Shown here piece after piece: positions 33,282-41,603 of a stretch of DNA of 64,000 nt. The notes beneath the pieces were generated by a model. The model was not told the origin of the DNA. It saw only the letters and a program-made list of their open reading frames with translations, and did not search any database. Position 1 is the stretch's first letter. Every line of letters begins with the position of its first letter. Source of the DNA: Streptomyces sp. NBC_01214 (GTDB taxonomy: Bacteria > Actinomycetota > Actinomycetes > Streptomycetales > Streptomycetaceae); contig NZ_JAPEOS010000001.1 in assembly GCF_026340975.1 (NCBI RefSeq), positions 4,311,001 to 4,375,000 on the forward strand, written 5' to 3'. Position numbers and translations under genes: made by a program.

Positions 33282-33686
33282 TCAGGACTCTTCCCGGGTG
33301 ATGACCGCGTCGACCTCCACCTCGACGAGCCAGTCGGGGTCGATGAAGCGGGACACCTCGACGAAGGTGGTGACGGGCCGGACGGAGGCGAACCGTTCAC
33401 CGTGCGCCCGCGCGGCCTCCTGCCACCGCGTCACGTCGGTGAGCATGACGCGGGTCCGTACGACGTCCTCCAGTGACGCCCCGGCCTCCCGCAGGGCCCC
33501 TTCGGCGATGTCCAGGCACCGTACGGTCTGGGCGTGGACGTCGCCGGGGCCGACGGTGGAACCGTCGTCCGCGAGGGGAGCGGTCCCCGCGACGGCGACG
33601 TACTGTCCTGCCCGCACCGCCCGGGAGAAGCCGATCCGAGGCTCCAGCGGCGATCCCGAGCCGACCTTCCGATGTATGTCTGCCAT
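33282..33686 (-). CDS. RidA-like (YjgF/YER057c) family protein
   Basis: The 134-residue length and the motifs GTAPLADDG, HAQTVRCLDIAEGAL, VVRTRVMLTDVTRW and TTFVEVSRF fit the RidA trimer fold. In canonical RidA an Arg in the segment before VEV deaminates enamines. By eye that place holds Thr in RPVTTFVEV, so this may be a non-deaminase subgroup. ATG at 33686 is favoured because homologous proteins usually begin this close to the first strand. An upstream in-frame ATG at 33725 is possible. Confidence 0.8.
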   Translation of the reverse strand: MADIHRKVGSGSPLEPRIGFSRAVRAGQYVAVAGTAPLADDGSTVGPGDVHAQTVRCLDIAEGALREAGASLEDVVRTRVMLTDVTRWQEAARAHGERFASVRPVTTFVEVSRFIDPDWLVEVEVDAVITREES

Positions 33687-33968
33687 CTCTTCATGCTGCC
33701 AGAGGCGCGGCTGACGAGGCGTCATACCCCCGGGCGCGTTGCGTGGACCCCTGGGTCATCGAGTGGCAACCTGGGCGATATCGCCGTAAATATCCAATTT
33801 TGCTCACTGTTCAGGTGTGCGTCGTGTTGAAACCTTCCGCCTCCCTGGGTAGTCCAGTGATTTGTATATGTCGGTCGTCGACGTATGGTGGGTTTTGAAG
33901 ATCCCTCCCGGCGGCAGCCGCTCCTGCCCGCCGCCGGGGGTTCACGTTGCGATGGAGACGGAGTGCTC

Positions 33969-34769
33969 ATGGCCACCAGGAAGAACCTCACCGCGAACCG
34001 GGAATCCCTCGTCCACAAGGTCCGCTACGCCGCGAGCCGGCCCCACCGCATCGCCCCGTACCTCAGGCGGGCCGCCCGCGACCGGTGGCTGGCCTTCAAG
34101 CACCCCGACCACGTCAGCTACTACCGGGCCGTGATGGCCTCGGACACCCGGCGCAACCCCGAGGCCGCGGTCGGCAGCCAGACCCACGAACGCTGGCTCG
34201 TGCTCGGGCAGATGCAGTTCGACTACCTCCTCGGGCACGGCCTGAAGCCCGCGGCGCGCATGCTGGACATCGGCTGCGGCAACCTCCGCGCCGGCTGGCG
34301 GTTCATCGACTACCTCGACGCGGGCCACTACTACGGCATCGACATCTCGCCCGACATCCTCATCGCCGCGAAGCGGACCCTGACCGAGCGGGGGCTCCAA
34401 GCCAAGGTCCCGCACCTGACCCTCACCAAGAACCTGACGCTGGACTTCCTCCCCGACGGCTACTTCGACGTCGTCCACGCCCACAGCGTCTTCTCGCACT
34501 CGCCGCTCGACGTCATCGACGAGTGCTTCGCCCACGTGGGTCGGGTCCTGGCGCCCGGGGGGCACTTCGACTTCACCTTCGACCGCACCACCGGCACCGA
34601 ACACCAGGTGCTGCGCGAGGACTTCTACTACCGCACCGAGACCCTCATCGACCTCGCCGCCGGGCACGGGCTCTCCGCGCGCTTCATGGAGGACTGGGAG
34701 GAACTCGGCCACGGCCAGTCCAAGATCCGGGTCAGCGTCGCCGGATCCGACGTCGACGCCGAGGTCTGA
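33969..34769 (+). CDS. Class I SAM-dependent methyltransferase
   Basis: The 266-residue protein has a basic, membrane-peripheral N-terminus, then MLDIGCGNLRAGWRFIDYL (SAM loop), YYGIDISPDIL (acidic ribose contact), FDVVHAHSVFSHSP and VLAPGGHFDFTFD. This arrangement is frequent in methyltransferases near cell-envelope or glycan genes, but no such genes are adjacent. ATG at 33969 has GGAG five nt upstream. The 282-bp upstream gap (33687-33968) is comparatively AT-rich (near 33780-33900) and presumably holds promoters for both divergent genes. Confidence 0.85.
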   Translation: MATRKNLTANRESLVHKVRYAASRPHRIAPYLRRAARDRWLAFKHPDHVSYYRAVMASDTRRNPEAAVGSQTHERWLVLGQMQFDYLLGHGLKPAARMLDIGCGNLRAGWRFIDYLDAGHYYGIDISPDILIAAKRTLTERGLQAKVPHLTLTKNLTLDFLPDGYFDVVHAHSVFSHSPLDVIDECFAHVGRVLAPGGHFDFTFDRTTGTEHQVLREDFYYRTETLIDLAAGHGLSARFMEDWEELGHGQSKIRVSVAGSDVDAEV

Positions 34770-34779
34770 CCCCGTCGGC

Positions 34780-35673
34780 TCAGGCGTGGCCGGCCGTGTC
34801 CGAGTGCCTACGGCGCCACAGGCGCACGGCCAGGCCCGCGGACGCGAGCAGGACCAGGCACGGCAGCGCGGTGTCCTCGCTCACCACACCCGCGAAATAC
34901 CCCAGGACGAGGAACGGGGCCGCAGCCAGGGCGAACTGACCGGCCGTACGGATCTCCGACAGCGCTGGACGACCCGCCAGGACCAGGGCGGCGGTCACGG
35001 TCACGGCGAAGCGCCACAGCACGATCATGCCGAACCCGCCCGCGTCCAGCAGGCCCAGGAGCACCACGGACAGCGGGGCCCAGAGCATCAGCGCGACCAG
35101 CCCCGTCGTGGTCCTGATCCGGCAGGGCGGGTGCAGGTCCGGGGGACAGAGCAGCGGGAGCGCGGCGATCGCCAGGGGCGGGGCCAGGTAGGCCAGGTAC
35201 TCCAGCGGCATCTCCAGGGCGTCCGGAAGCACCGCGATGACGAAGCACGCCGTGCTTCCCGCAACGCCGGCGAACGTGGTCCGCGCGCCGGCGGCGAAGC
35301 GCCCGCTCAGCGCCACCACGGCGCCGATGAGGGTCAGTACGGAGAAGCCGCTCATCACGTACCCGAACGGGGTCTCGACGTCGGGACGACCGGTGACGTA
35401 CGCACGGTTGAGGGACGAGGCGAGCAGGAAAGCGGCATGTGCGCCCGTGGCGGCCAGCGCGAAGGGAGCCGCCGCTGCGAAGAGGCGCCCGCCGCGCTGC
35501 GCCGAACCCACCCCCAGGCGCAGCCGCAGCGCGTGCGCCACGATGTCCCCGGCCTCCCGCAGCCGGGTGAGCGGACCGGCGTCCTCGGTCGCCTCCCGGT
35601 AGGCCTCGGCTATCTCGTCGCCGAACGCGCGGCGGAAACCCGCGGGATACAGGCGCAGCAGACGGCGGTTCAC
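34780..35673 (-). CDS. Polytopic membrane protein coupled to PadR
   Basis: The 297-residue protein starts with a cytoplasmic region (LLRLYPAGFRRAFGDEIAEA), a motif often found in permease-like proteins translated with PadR regulators. Seven or eight hydrophobic segments follow. Its GTG at 35673 overlaps the PadR stop (GTGA), so it is translationally coupled. It is probably the regulated partner, perhaps a transport or envelope-stress component; no transport motif is visible. Confidence 0.78.
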   Translation of the reverse strand: MNRRLLRLYPAGFRRAFGDEIAEAYREATEDAGPLTRLREAGDIVAHALRLRLGVGSAQRGGRLFAAAAPFALAATGAHAAFLLASSLNRAYVTGRPDVETPFGYVMSGFSVLTLIGAVVALSGRFAAGARTTFAGVAGSTACFVIAVLPDALEMPLEYLAYLAPPLAIAALPLLCPPDLHPPCRIRTTTGLVALMLWAPLSVVLLGLLDAGGFGMIVLWRFAVTVTAALVLAGRPALSEIRTAGQFALAAAPFLVLGYFAGVVSEDTALPCLVLLASAGLAVRLWRRRHSDTAGHA

Positions 35674-36008
35674 GCCGTGGCCGTCTCTCCGGAGACGCCG
35701 AGGCGGCGCGCCGCCTCGCGCGCGGTGGCGGCGATCCGCTGCGCTTCGGCGGCCAGGCTCTGCCGGCCCTCGGTGGTGAGGCGGTAGGTGCGGCGCAGTC
35801 GGCTGTCGACGATCTGCTCCTCGTGGACCTCGATCAGTCCCTGACCCAGCAGCCGCTCCAGGGCCCCGTACAGGGTGCCGGTGCGCATCTTGACGCGTCC
35901 GCCCGAGATCAACTCCACCTCGCGCGCGATCGCGTACCCGTGTCGGGGCTCGTCCGCGAGCGCGGTCAGGAGGAGGAGGGTCGGTTCCTGCATCGCACGA
36001 TCACTCAT
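35670..36008 (-). CDS. PadR-family transcriptional regulator
   Basis: The 112-residue winged-helix protein contains LLLLTALADEPRHGYAIARE, RTGTLYGALERLLGQGLIEV and RRTYRLTTEGRQSL, the PadR signature. The start at 36008 is a choice among ATGs at 36008 and 35993 and a GTG at 36026; ribosome-binding signals are weak. It precedes and overlaps the membrane-protein gene and probably represses this pair. Confidence 0.88.
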   Translation of the reverse strand: MSDRAMQEPTLLLLTALADEPRHGYAIAREVELISGGRVKMRTGTLYGALERLLGQGLIEVHEEQIVDSRLRRTYRLTTEGRQSLAAEAQRIAATAREAARRLGVSGETATA

Positions 36009-36111
36009 GCCTGCATGATAGGTCACCCACCGGCATATGCCGCCCGAGGGGACGCGCCCCGCCGCGGCTCGGCGGAGAGCGCCCCCTCGGGACCGGAAAC
36101 CTTGGTGGCGG

Positions 36112-36774
36112 TCAGCCGCGGAAATCCTCCGGGCGGGTGGGCGAGGCCTCGGCGAGGGCCTTGGTGACCGCTTCGACGCCGTCCCGCAGTCCGTAGACGG
36201 GCGTGTCGGGCTGCTGGCGCCAGGAGTCGTCGAGGCCGCCCGCGTCGACCGTGTCGAAACCGAGCTCCTCGATCAGGGCGCGTACGGCCTTCTTCGCCGC
36301 GGCGTCGTCGCCCGCGACGGGCAGCGCCATCCGGTCCGCGGCGCCCGCCGGGCGGTGCCGGTCGAGGATGTCCTGGGCGTAAGTGCCGTTGAAGGCCTTG
36401 ATGACGGGGTGTCCGAGGTGGCGTTCGGTCCAGCGGCTCTCGGTGAGACCCTCGTCCTCGACGCCGGCGATCCGGCCGTCGCGCTGGCGCGGGTAGTAGT
36501 TGCCGGTGTCGATGACCGCGAAGCCCTCGGCGGCCTCGTCGAAGAGGCCCGCCGGCAGGTCCGGCACCTTCTTGAAGGGGATCGTGACCACGACGATCTC
36601 GGCACCGCGCGCCGCCTGCGCCACGGTGACGGGGGTGGCGCCGGTCTCCTCGGCCAGTGCGGCCAGGGTTTCGGGGCCGCGCGAGTTCGCCACGGAGACC
36701 TCGTGGCCGAGGGCCGTGAGCCGACGGGTGAGGTTGCCGCCGATGTTGCCCGCGCCGATGATGCCGATCTTCAT
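36112..36774 (-). CDS. NADPH-dependent F420 reductase-like oxidoreductase
   Basis: The 220-residue protein begins MKIGIIGAGNIGGNLTRRL, a Rossmann fold. NSRGPETLAAL near residue 30 contains the Arg/Ser set that favours NADP. VVVTIPFKKVPDLP, IDTGNYYPRQRDG and HPVIKAFNGTYA match F420H2:NADP+ oxidoreductase (Fno/NpdG)-type proteins. These move hydride between F420 and NADP in actinobacteria. GGAGAGCTC precedes the ATG. Non-F420 members of this superfamily exist, so the cofactor is inferred. Confidence 0.8.
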   Translation of the reverse strand: MKIGIIGAGNIGGNLTRRLTALGHEVSVANSRGPETLAALAEETGATPVTVAQAARGAEIVVVTIPFKKVPDLPAGLFDEAAEGFAVIDTGNYYPRQRDGRIAGVEDEGLTESRWTERHLGHPVIKAFNGTYAQDILDRHRPAGAADRMALPVAGDDAAAKKAVRALIEELGFDTVDAGGLDDSWRQQPDTPVYGLRDGVEAVTKALAEASPTRPEDFRG

Positions 36775-36965
36775 GAGCTCTCCAGTGCGTCCGGGATCAG
36801 TGTCGCGTCTGCATCAACCCCCGTCGGCGGCCCGGCATTCCGCCCCGTACCGCTCATCCCCCGGACGGGCGACGGGGCCGGGCCGCCGCCGTCTCCGGCC
36901 GGGAGCGACCCCTCCGGCGGCGGGCGGGCGGGAGCCGCATACAGTGCCCGCGTGAGGAGACGGCG

Positions 36966-37661
36966 ATGATCTGGCGCAGGGGAGCGCGCGGCCCGCAGCC
37001 CGCGCCCGACCGGTGCGGCGACGGCCGCCACGCGATACGGACCGCGCGATTGGTCCTGCACACACCGCGCGACGTCCTGGACGTCGAGATCGGCGCCGCG
37101 GCCGGTGCCGACGCCGACGCACAGCGCTGGTTCGGCTGGATCGCCGACTCGCTCGTCACCGCGGAGACCGCCGCGCACCTCCTCGCAATCCACGACGGGA
37201 ACCGGGCCGAGCGGCTCCGCGCCTTCCCGAAGGACGTCCGCCGGGAGCTGACGCGACCGGTGGTGCTCCCCGCCCCCGGTGTGGACGAGCGGTTGCTCGC
37301 CGTCGACCCGGCCACGGGCCGGGTGGCCGGGATGAGTTCACTCGCCGGGGACGACGGCGGAGCCATCGGCATCTGGCTCGCCCCGGCCTTCCGGGGCCGG
37401 GGCCTGGGTACCGAACTCGTCGCGGCGACCGCCCTGTTGGGCCACGAGCACCTCGGTCTGCAGTCCGTGCGGGCCGGCACCGAGAACGCGAACCACCGGT
37501 GCCGGGGGGCCCTGCGCGCCGCGGGATTCGTCCCGGACGACGGCCCGGAGCAGCACACGCTGCCCGACGGCAGGGTCGTCGACGGCGCCTGGTACCGGCA
37601 CGACGCGACCGGTACCTCCCGCTGCGCCGCACTCCCGGACAGTGCGGTCAGCCGGGCGTGA
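36966..37661 (+). CDS. GNAT-family N-acetyltransferase
   Basis: The 231-residue protein has a GNAT fold of the RimJ/RimL-like type: IRTARLVLHTPRDVLD, then IGIWLAPAFRGRGLGTELVA (acetyl-CoA motif A) and VRAGTENANHRCRGALRAAGF (motif B). A TACAGT -10-like box lies near 36938 and GGAG precedes the ATG. It would acetylate an amine of a protein N-terminus or small molecule; the substrate is not known. Confidence 0.84.
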   Translation: MIWRRGARGPQPAPDRCGDGRHAIRTARLVLHTPRDVLDVEIGAAAGADADAQRWFGWIADSLVTAETAAHLLAIHDGNRAERLRAFPKDVRRELTRPVVLPAPGVDERLLAVDPATGRVAGMSSLAGDDGGAIGIWLAPAFRGRGLGTELVAATALLGHEHLGLQSVRAGTENANHRCRGALRAAGFVPDDGPEQHTLPDGRVVDGAWYRHDATGTSRCAALPDSAVSRA

Positions 37662-37715
37662 GCCCGCGGGCCCCGCAGGCCCCCCAGACCCGGCAGACCT
37701 CGCGGAACCCGCAGG

Positions 37716-38426
37716 TCAGGAAATCGCGTACCACTGGCTGGCCCAGCCGGTGTTGATGGTGCTCGTGGACTGCTCGGCGAGGTTCACGGTGGGCGGCAGC
37801 GAGGTCTGACCGGTCAGCAGGGTGCTGTACCGGAGGTTCGGCGGCGTCAGACCCGCATTGACCGAGATGCCGGCGCCCGTGGACTTCAGGGTGAGGCCGT
37901 TGGTCGCCCAAGTGCCGTTGAGCAGCAGCGCGATGAAGTAGGTCCCGGGGGCGGCGGTGAACGGCTTGCCGAGGGCGAACGGTTTGGCGATCGCGTCGGT
38001 CATCAGCTGGGGGGAGATGTCCGGAGTGGTCGCGACGAGGGCGCCCTTGGCGTCGTACACGCCGAGGTAGCAGTTGGCGAGCTGGGCGTTCGGGTCGATG
38101 CCGGCCAGGCCCAGCCAGACGTTCGACCAGGTGATCTGCTCGCGCAGGACGATGCGTACCAGGGTGACCCGACCGCCGACCCCGGCCGGCGACTGGGCGG
38201 TGACGTGCCCCGCGTCATTGGGGTCCCCGGTCCACGCCAGCAAGTTCTGGTCCTGCGGCCGCGGTCCCTCGAAGCCGGACCCGCCGCCGCCCTGCGCGGG
38301 CACGGTGGCCACGGAGCTCGACGCCGCGGGCCGGCCGTCTCCCGGCGAGGTACAGCCGGCGAGGGCGAGCAGCGCTGCGAGCGCGGTCACGAGACCGGTC
38401 GTGGCGGTGGTGGTGCGGGTGCGCAT
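37716..38426 (-). CDS. Secreted lipoprotein of unknown function
   Basis: The 236-residue protein has a lipoprotein signal with lipobox LALAGC and an Ala/Ser/Gly linker. The domain has regularly spaced aromatic and glycine residues (ITWSNVWLGLAGIDPN, NCYLGVYDAKGALVATTPD, PGTYFIALLLNGTWATNGLT) and looks like an all-beta, phage-tail- or lectin-like jelly-roll. GGGGGGACC precedes ATG 38426; an ATG at 38468 is in frame but less likely. No function is assigned. Confidence 0.7.
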   Translation of the reverse strand: MRTRTTTATTGLVTALAALLALAGCTSPGDGRPAASSSVATVPAQGGGGSGFEGPRPQDQNLLAWTGDPNDAGHVTAQSPAGVGGRVTLVRIVLREQITWSNVWLGLAGIDPNAQLANCYLGVYDAKGALVATTPDISPQLMTDAIAKPFALGKPFTAAPGTYFIALLLNGTWATNGLTLKSTGAGISVNAGLTPPNLRYSTLLTGQTSLPPTVNLAEQSTSTINTGWASQWYAIS

Positions 38427-38662
38427 GGTCCCCCCATGAGGTGCGGATCTATCGACGGACATGATCACACGCCGCCGGTGCGCGCCCGCCCGCGGCCGAG
38501 CCCCGAGCCCAAGACGAGGTGTACGGGCTGTGACCTGCGCCGAACTCTACGCACGGGCGCTCGGCGCGGGTTCGTCGAGGGCTCGCCTCCGGTTCGTCGG
38601 GGCCGTATCGACCGAACGACGGGGGAGTGCCCCGGTTCGTCCCCTGAACCGACCCTGCGGGC

Positions 38663-38725
38663 TTCCTTAAGAGAACTTGAAGAACCCCTCCAGCGTGCGG
38701 ATTTCACTGATCACGACCCTAGGCT
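38663..38725 (+). promoter_or_regulatory. Promoter with shared 21-bp upstream motif (site 1)
   Basis: The 21-bp motif at 38663-38683, consensus with site 2 TTCCTTARGRGAACYTSAAG plus A, is followed 36 bp later by TAGGCT (38720-38725), a TAnnnT -10 box. The CAP gene start is 43 bp further on. Within the motif TTAAGAGAAC and TTGAAGAAC form a roughly 10-bp direct repeat, as used by OmpR-type activators. Site 2 upstream of the thiol-redox operon has the same spacing. Confidence 0.65.
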
Positions 38726-38768
38726 CGGTCGTACCCCACCCCCTTTCCCTCTGTGAGGTGCTACAGGC

Positions 38769-39656
38769 ATGAGCAGCCGAACTCCCGCAACGCCGTCCCG
38801 CGTCGAAGCGCGGCGGAAGAAGGCGGTGCGCACGCGCATCGTCCTGTCCCTCACCGCGGCCGCCGCGGCGGTGGCGGTCGGCGTCGCCGTTGCCGATTCC
38901 GGCGGCGGTACGCAGGTGGACCAGCGGGCCGACGGCGCCACCGGATCGAAGACCGGGACGCCGACCCCCGCGGACACCGCCGGGACGGCGAGCCCCACCG
39001 CTCCGCTCCCCGAGGTGACGGCCGACGCCGCGGCCGCCACGGGCTCGCTGCCGCCCGAGACGCCGGCCGCCGAGGGGACGGAGTCTGCGGCTCCGGAGAA
39101 GCCCGCGGCGAAGGAGGACAGCCCGGCCAAGTCCGCCCCGGCCGGCAAGCCCCCGCGTACGTCCGGCGGGAGCACCGGCGGCGGCTCCGGTACGTCCGGC
39201 GGGTCGGGCGGGTCCGGTGGCTCGTCCGGCGGCTCTTCGGGCGGTTCGTCCGGTGGTTCCGGCAGCTCCTCGAGCGACGCCGAATCCGCGGTCCTCGCCC
39301 TGGTCAACAAGGAGCGGGCCACGGCCGGCTGCGGCCCCCTGACCGTGAACGCCAAGCTGAGCGCCGCGGCGCGCGCCTACAGCGACACCATGGCCCGCAG
39401 CGGCGTCATGTCCCACACCGGACCCGACGGGTCCACCATGACCAGCCGCGTGGAGGCCGCCGGCTACGCGTGGTCCCGGCTCGGCGAGAACATAGCCCGC
39501 GGCCAGTCGGACGCCGACGCGGTCATGAAGGCCTGGATGAACAGCTCCGGCCACCGGGCCAACATCCTCAACTGCTCCTTCAAGGAGATCGGCATAGGCG
39601 TCCACAAGGGCGACGGCGGCCCGTGGTGGACGCAGAACTTCGGGACGTCGAAGTAG
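38769..39656 (+). CDS. Secreted CAP (SCP/PR-1) domain protein
   Basis: The 295-residue protein has an N-terminal membrane/signal segment, a long Ser/Gly/Ala/Pro linker (about 45-170) with GGSSGGSS-type repeats, and a CAP domain (about 175-295). The CAP hallmarks are NKERATAGCGPLTVNAKLS, MSHTGPDGSTM, LGENIARGQSDADAV, MNSSGHRANILNC and WTQNFG. Bacterial CAP proteins are secreted and largely uncharacterised. Two cysteines (in GCGP and LNCSF) could form a disulfide, a possible link with the redox operon sharing its upstream motif. GAGGTG precedes the ATG. Confidence 0.9.
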   Translation: MSSRTPATPSRVEARRKKAVRTRIVLSLTAAAAAVAVGVAVADSGGGTQVDQRADGATGSKTGTPTPADTAGTASPTAPLPEVTADAAAATGSLPPETPAAEGTESAAPEKPAAKEDSPAKSAPAGKPPRTSGGSTGGGSGTSGGSGGSGGSSGGSSGGSSGGSGSSSSDAESAVLALVNKERATAGCGPLTVNAKLSAAARAYSDTMARSGVMSHTGPDGSTMTSRVEAAGYAWSRLGENIARGQSDADAVMKAWMNSSGHRANILNCSFKEIGIGVHKGDGGPWWTQNFGTSK

Positions 39657-39734
39657 GAACCCTCCCCCTGTTCCTCTCTCCGGTCCCTCCCCGGCCCCTG
39701 GCAACGGTCACCCCCCACCGGCTGCCGGGCCGCA

Positions 39735-39770
39735 CACGTCCTCCGACCCGTACGCGGGTCGGAGGACGTG
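39735..39770. terminator. 16-bp perfect hairpin terminator
   Basis: CACGTCCTCCGACCCG (39735-39750) pairs exactly with CGGGTCGGAGGACGTG (39755-39770) around a TACG loop, 78 bp after the CAP gene stop. It probably ends that transcript before the next plus-strand gene. Confidence 0.85.
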
Positions 39771-39868
39771 CGCGTTCGTACGCGTGGCAGCACGGGGCGG
39801 CGGCGCTCCGTCGTGCTGTGCGGGGGACTCGGTGACGGGCCGGCCGGGTCATCGGCCACTATGGGGCC

Positions 39869-40432
39869 GTGCCTCGATTTCCGCGCTACCTGTTCATATG
39901 GCTGTCGTGCACGGCCACCAGCGTGACGGCCGTGCTCGGCACGGTCCAGTTCGTGGTCGGCTCCACCCGCCATACGCCGCCGGTGGCCCGCTCCGCCCCC
40001 ATGGTCTTCGATTCGCCGCCGGCGTGGCTGGCGCAGGAACCGTCGCCGGGTCCGCCGTCCCCGACCGCCTCCGCGTCCCCGAGCCCCTCGCCCACGGTGA
40101 CCGAGGCTCCGACCCCCTCGGCCCCGTCCTCCCCGCCCGCGAAGCCCACGGCAGCCGCTCGGACCCCCGCGCCCAAGCCCCGCGTCGACTGCGAGAACGG
40201 CGGACCGGGCCTGCACACCGTCCCTTCGCAGGGCGGCAAGGTCACGGTGCGGTACGGGAGCCGCGGCGTGTGCCTGATCTCCGCGGTGCCGAGCCGCGGC
40301 TTCAAGGCCACCACGTCACAGACCGACGACGACACCCTGACGGTCACCTTCAGCGGCTCGGACCATCGGTCGGTCATCACCGCGACGATCGACCCGATGG
40401 CCAAGGCCAGCGTCCGCGAGACGTCGTTCTGA
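39869..40432 (+). CDS. Secreted or membrane-anchored Pro/Ser-rich protein, unknown function
   Basis: The 187-residue protein has one hydrophobic N-terminal segment (about residues 8-30), then a Pro/Ser/Thr-rich spacer (about 55-105) and a compact C-terminal domain (KPRVDCENGGPGLHTVPSQG; VTVRYGSRGVCLISAVPS; LTVTFSGSDHRSVITATID). The two cysteines could pair. The GTG start at 39869 follows GGGGCC. No family is recognised. It lies between the CAP gene and the thiol-redox operon. Confidence 0.65.
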   Translation: MPRFPRYLFIWLSCTATSVTAVLGTVQFVVGSTRHTPPVARSAPMVFDSPPAWLAQEPSPGPPSPTASASPSPSPTVTEAPTPSAPSSPPAKPTAAARTPAPKPRVDCENGGPGLHTVPSQGGKVTVRYGSRGVCLISAVPSRGFKATTSQTDDDTLTVTFSGSDHRSVITATIDPMAKASVRETSF

Positions 40433-40643
40433 GGGCTGCCTGGACGGCCGGACGGTCGGTCGCCGGTCGGTCGCCGGGCGTCGGTCGTCGGCAGGGGGTT
40501 GGCTGATCGGCTGCCGGGCCGGACCGCGGCTGCGTGACCGTTTCGGCCCGTACGCACCGCTCGGTCCCCCTGACTCCTTTCGCCGGATTCCCCTCCCCGT
40601 ATGCACTCATCGGACGGGGCCCGGTGAAGCGGAAGGTGAGCTG

Positions 40644-40706
40644 TTCCTTAGGGGAACCTCAAGATCGCGCCCAGGCGGTTCGCAGGGCCCGCCGCGGTCC
40701 TATGCT
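40644..40706 (+). promoter_or_regulatory. Promoter with shared 21-bp upstream motif (site 2)
   Basis: The motif at 40644-40664 matches site 1 (38663) at 17 of 21 positions. TATGCT (40701-40706), a TAnnnT -10 box, follows 36 bp later, exactly the site 1 spacing. The intergenic region (40433-40835) also holds repeats of GGTCGGTCGCCGG near 40455-40480 and no other gene. Confidence 0.65.
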
Positions 40707-40835
40707 CACGTCAGCCGACCGGCCTCCGGCGCCCGGGCACACCGCCCCCGCGAACCGCAGGACCGCCGGCTTCACCGAGTCGGGAGGCTGCTCGCCCTTC
40801 CCGTAGTTCTCAGCGCGCCTTGGGGTGTCTTCGTC

Positions 40836-41603
40836 ATGACTTCTCGCATACTCCGACCCGCCCGTGCCGGCCACACCGCGCGGCCCCGCTCCGCCGCGCT
40901 CCTGGGTGCCCGACTGCCGCTCGTCGCCGCTGCCGTGGTCGCGGCGGGTCTGTGCGCCGCCTGCGGGCCGTCCTCCGAGACCGTCGGATCCGCCGCGCCC
41001 ACCACGGCCAGTGCGTCCGCCCAGGCCCTCGCCGCCGCCGCGCCGTCGGCCTCCGCCTCCGCCTCCACCGAGGCCTCCCCGAGCGCTTCGGCCTCGCCGT
41101 CGGCGTCCGCCACCGCGGGGGCCTCCTCCTCGCCGACCCCCTCCCGGACCCAGAGCGGCTCGGCCGCCCCCAAGCCGGCCCGTACGTCCGCGGCGCCCGC
41201 GCCGGCCCGGGTCCCCGGACCCGGCTACGACAGCTCGGCCGACGCGCAGAAGCAGATCGACGCCGCACTGGCCGCGGCCAAGGCCGACGGGAGGACGGTG
41301 CTGCTCGACTTCGGGGCCAACTGGTGCGGCAACTGCAAGGCCGCCGACAAGGTGTTCGCCCAACCGCAGACGGCGGCGATCCTCGGAGCCTCGTACCACC
41401 TGGTCAAGATCGACATCGGCGGCAACAGCTCCGCCAACTCCGCGCTCCTGCGCAAGTACAGCCCCTCGGGCGGCACCTACACGATGCCCGTGCTGGTCGT
41501 CGTCAACTCGTCCGGCAAGGTGCGCACCGACACCCACGCCACGGGCAACCCCTCCCTCACGGCGGAGGGGATCAACGCCTTCCTGCGCAAGTGGGCCTCG
41601 TGA
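40836..41603 (+). CDS. Exported thioredoxin-like protein (DsbD-gamma-like)
   Basis: An N-terminal signal ending with a possible lipobox (GLCAAC) is followed by a long Ala/Ser/Pro linker and a thioredoxin domain (about 130-255). The active site FGANWCGNCK (Cys164, Cys167), the following VFAQPQTAAIL and a late TMPVLVVV cis-Pro strand resemble the C-terminal domain of DsbD. It probably relays electrons from the membrane protein two genes downstream to extracytoplasmic thiols. It overlaps the next gene by GTGA. Confidence 0.88.
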   Translation: MTSRILRPARAGHTARPRSAALLGARLPLVAAAVVAAGLCAACGPSSETVGSAAPTTASASAQALAAAAPSASASASTEASPSASASPSASATAGASSSPTPSRTQSGSAAPKPARTSAAPAPARVPGPGYDSSADAQKQIDAALAAAKADGRTVLLDFGANWCGNCKAADKVFAQPQTAAILGASYHLVKIDIGGNSSANSALLRKYSPSGGTYTMPVLVVVNSSGKVRTDTHATGNPSLTAEGINAFLRKWAS

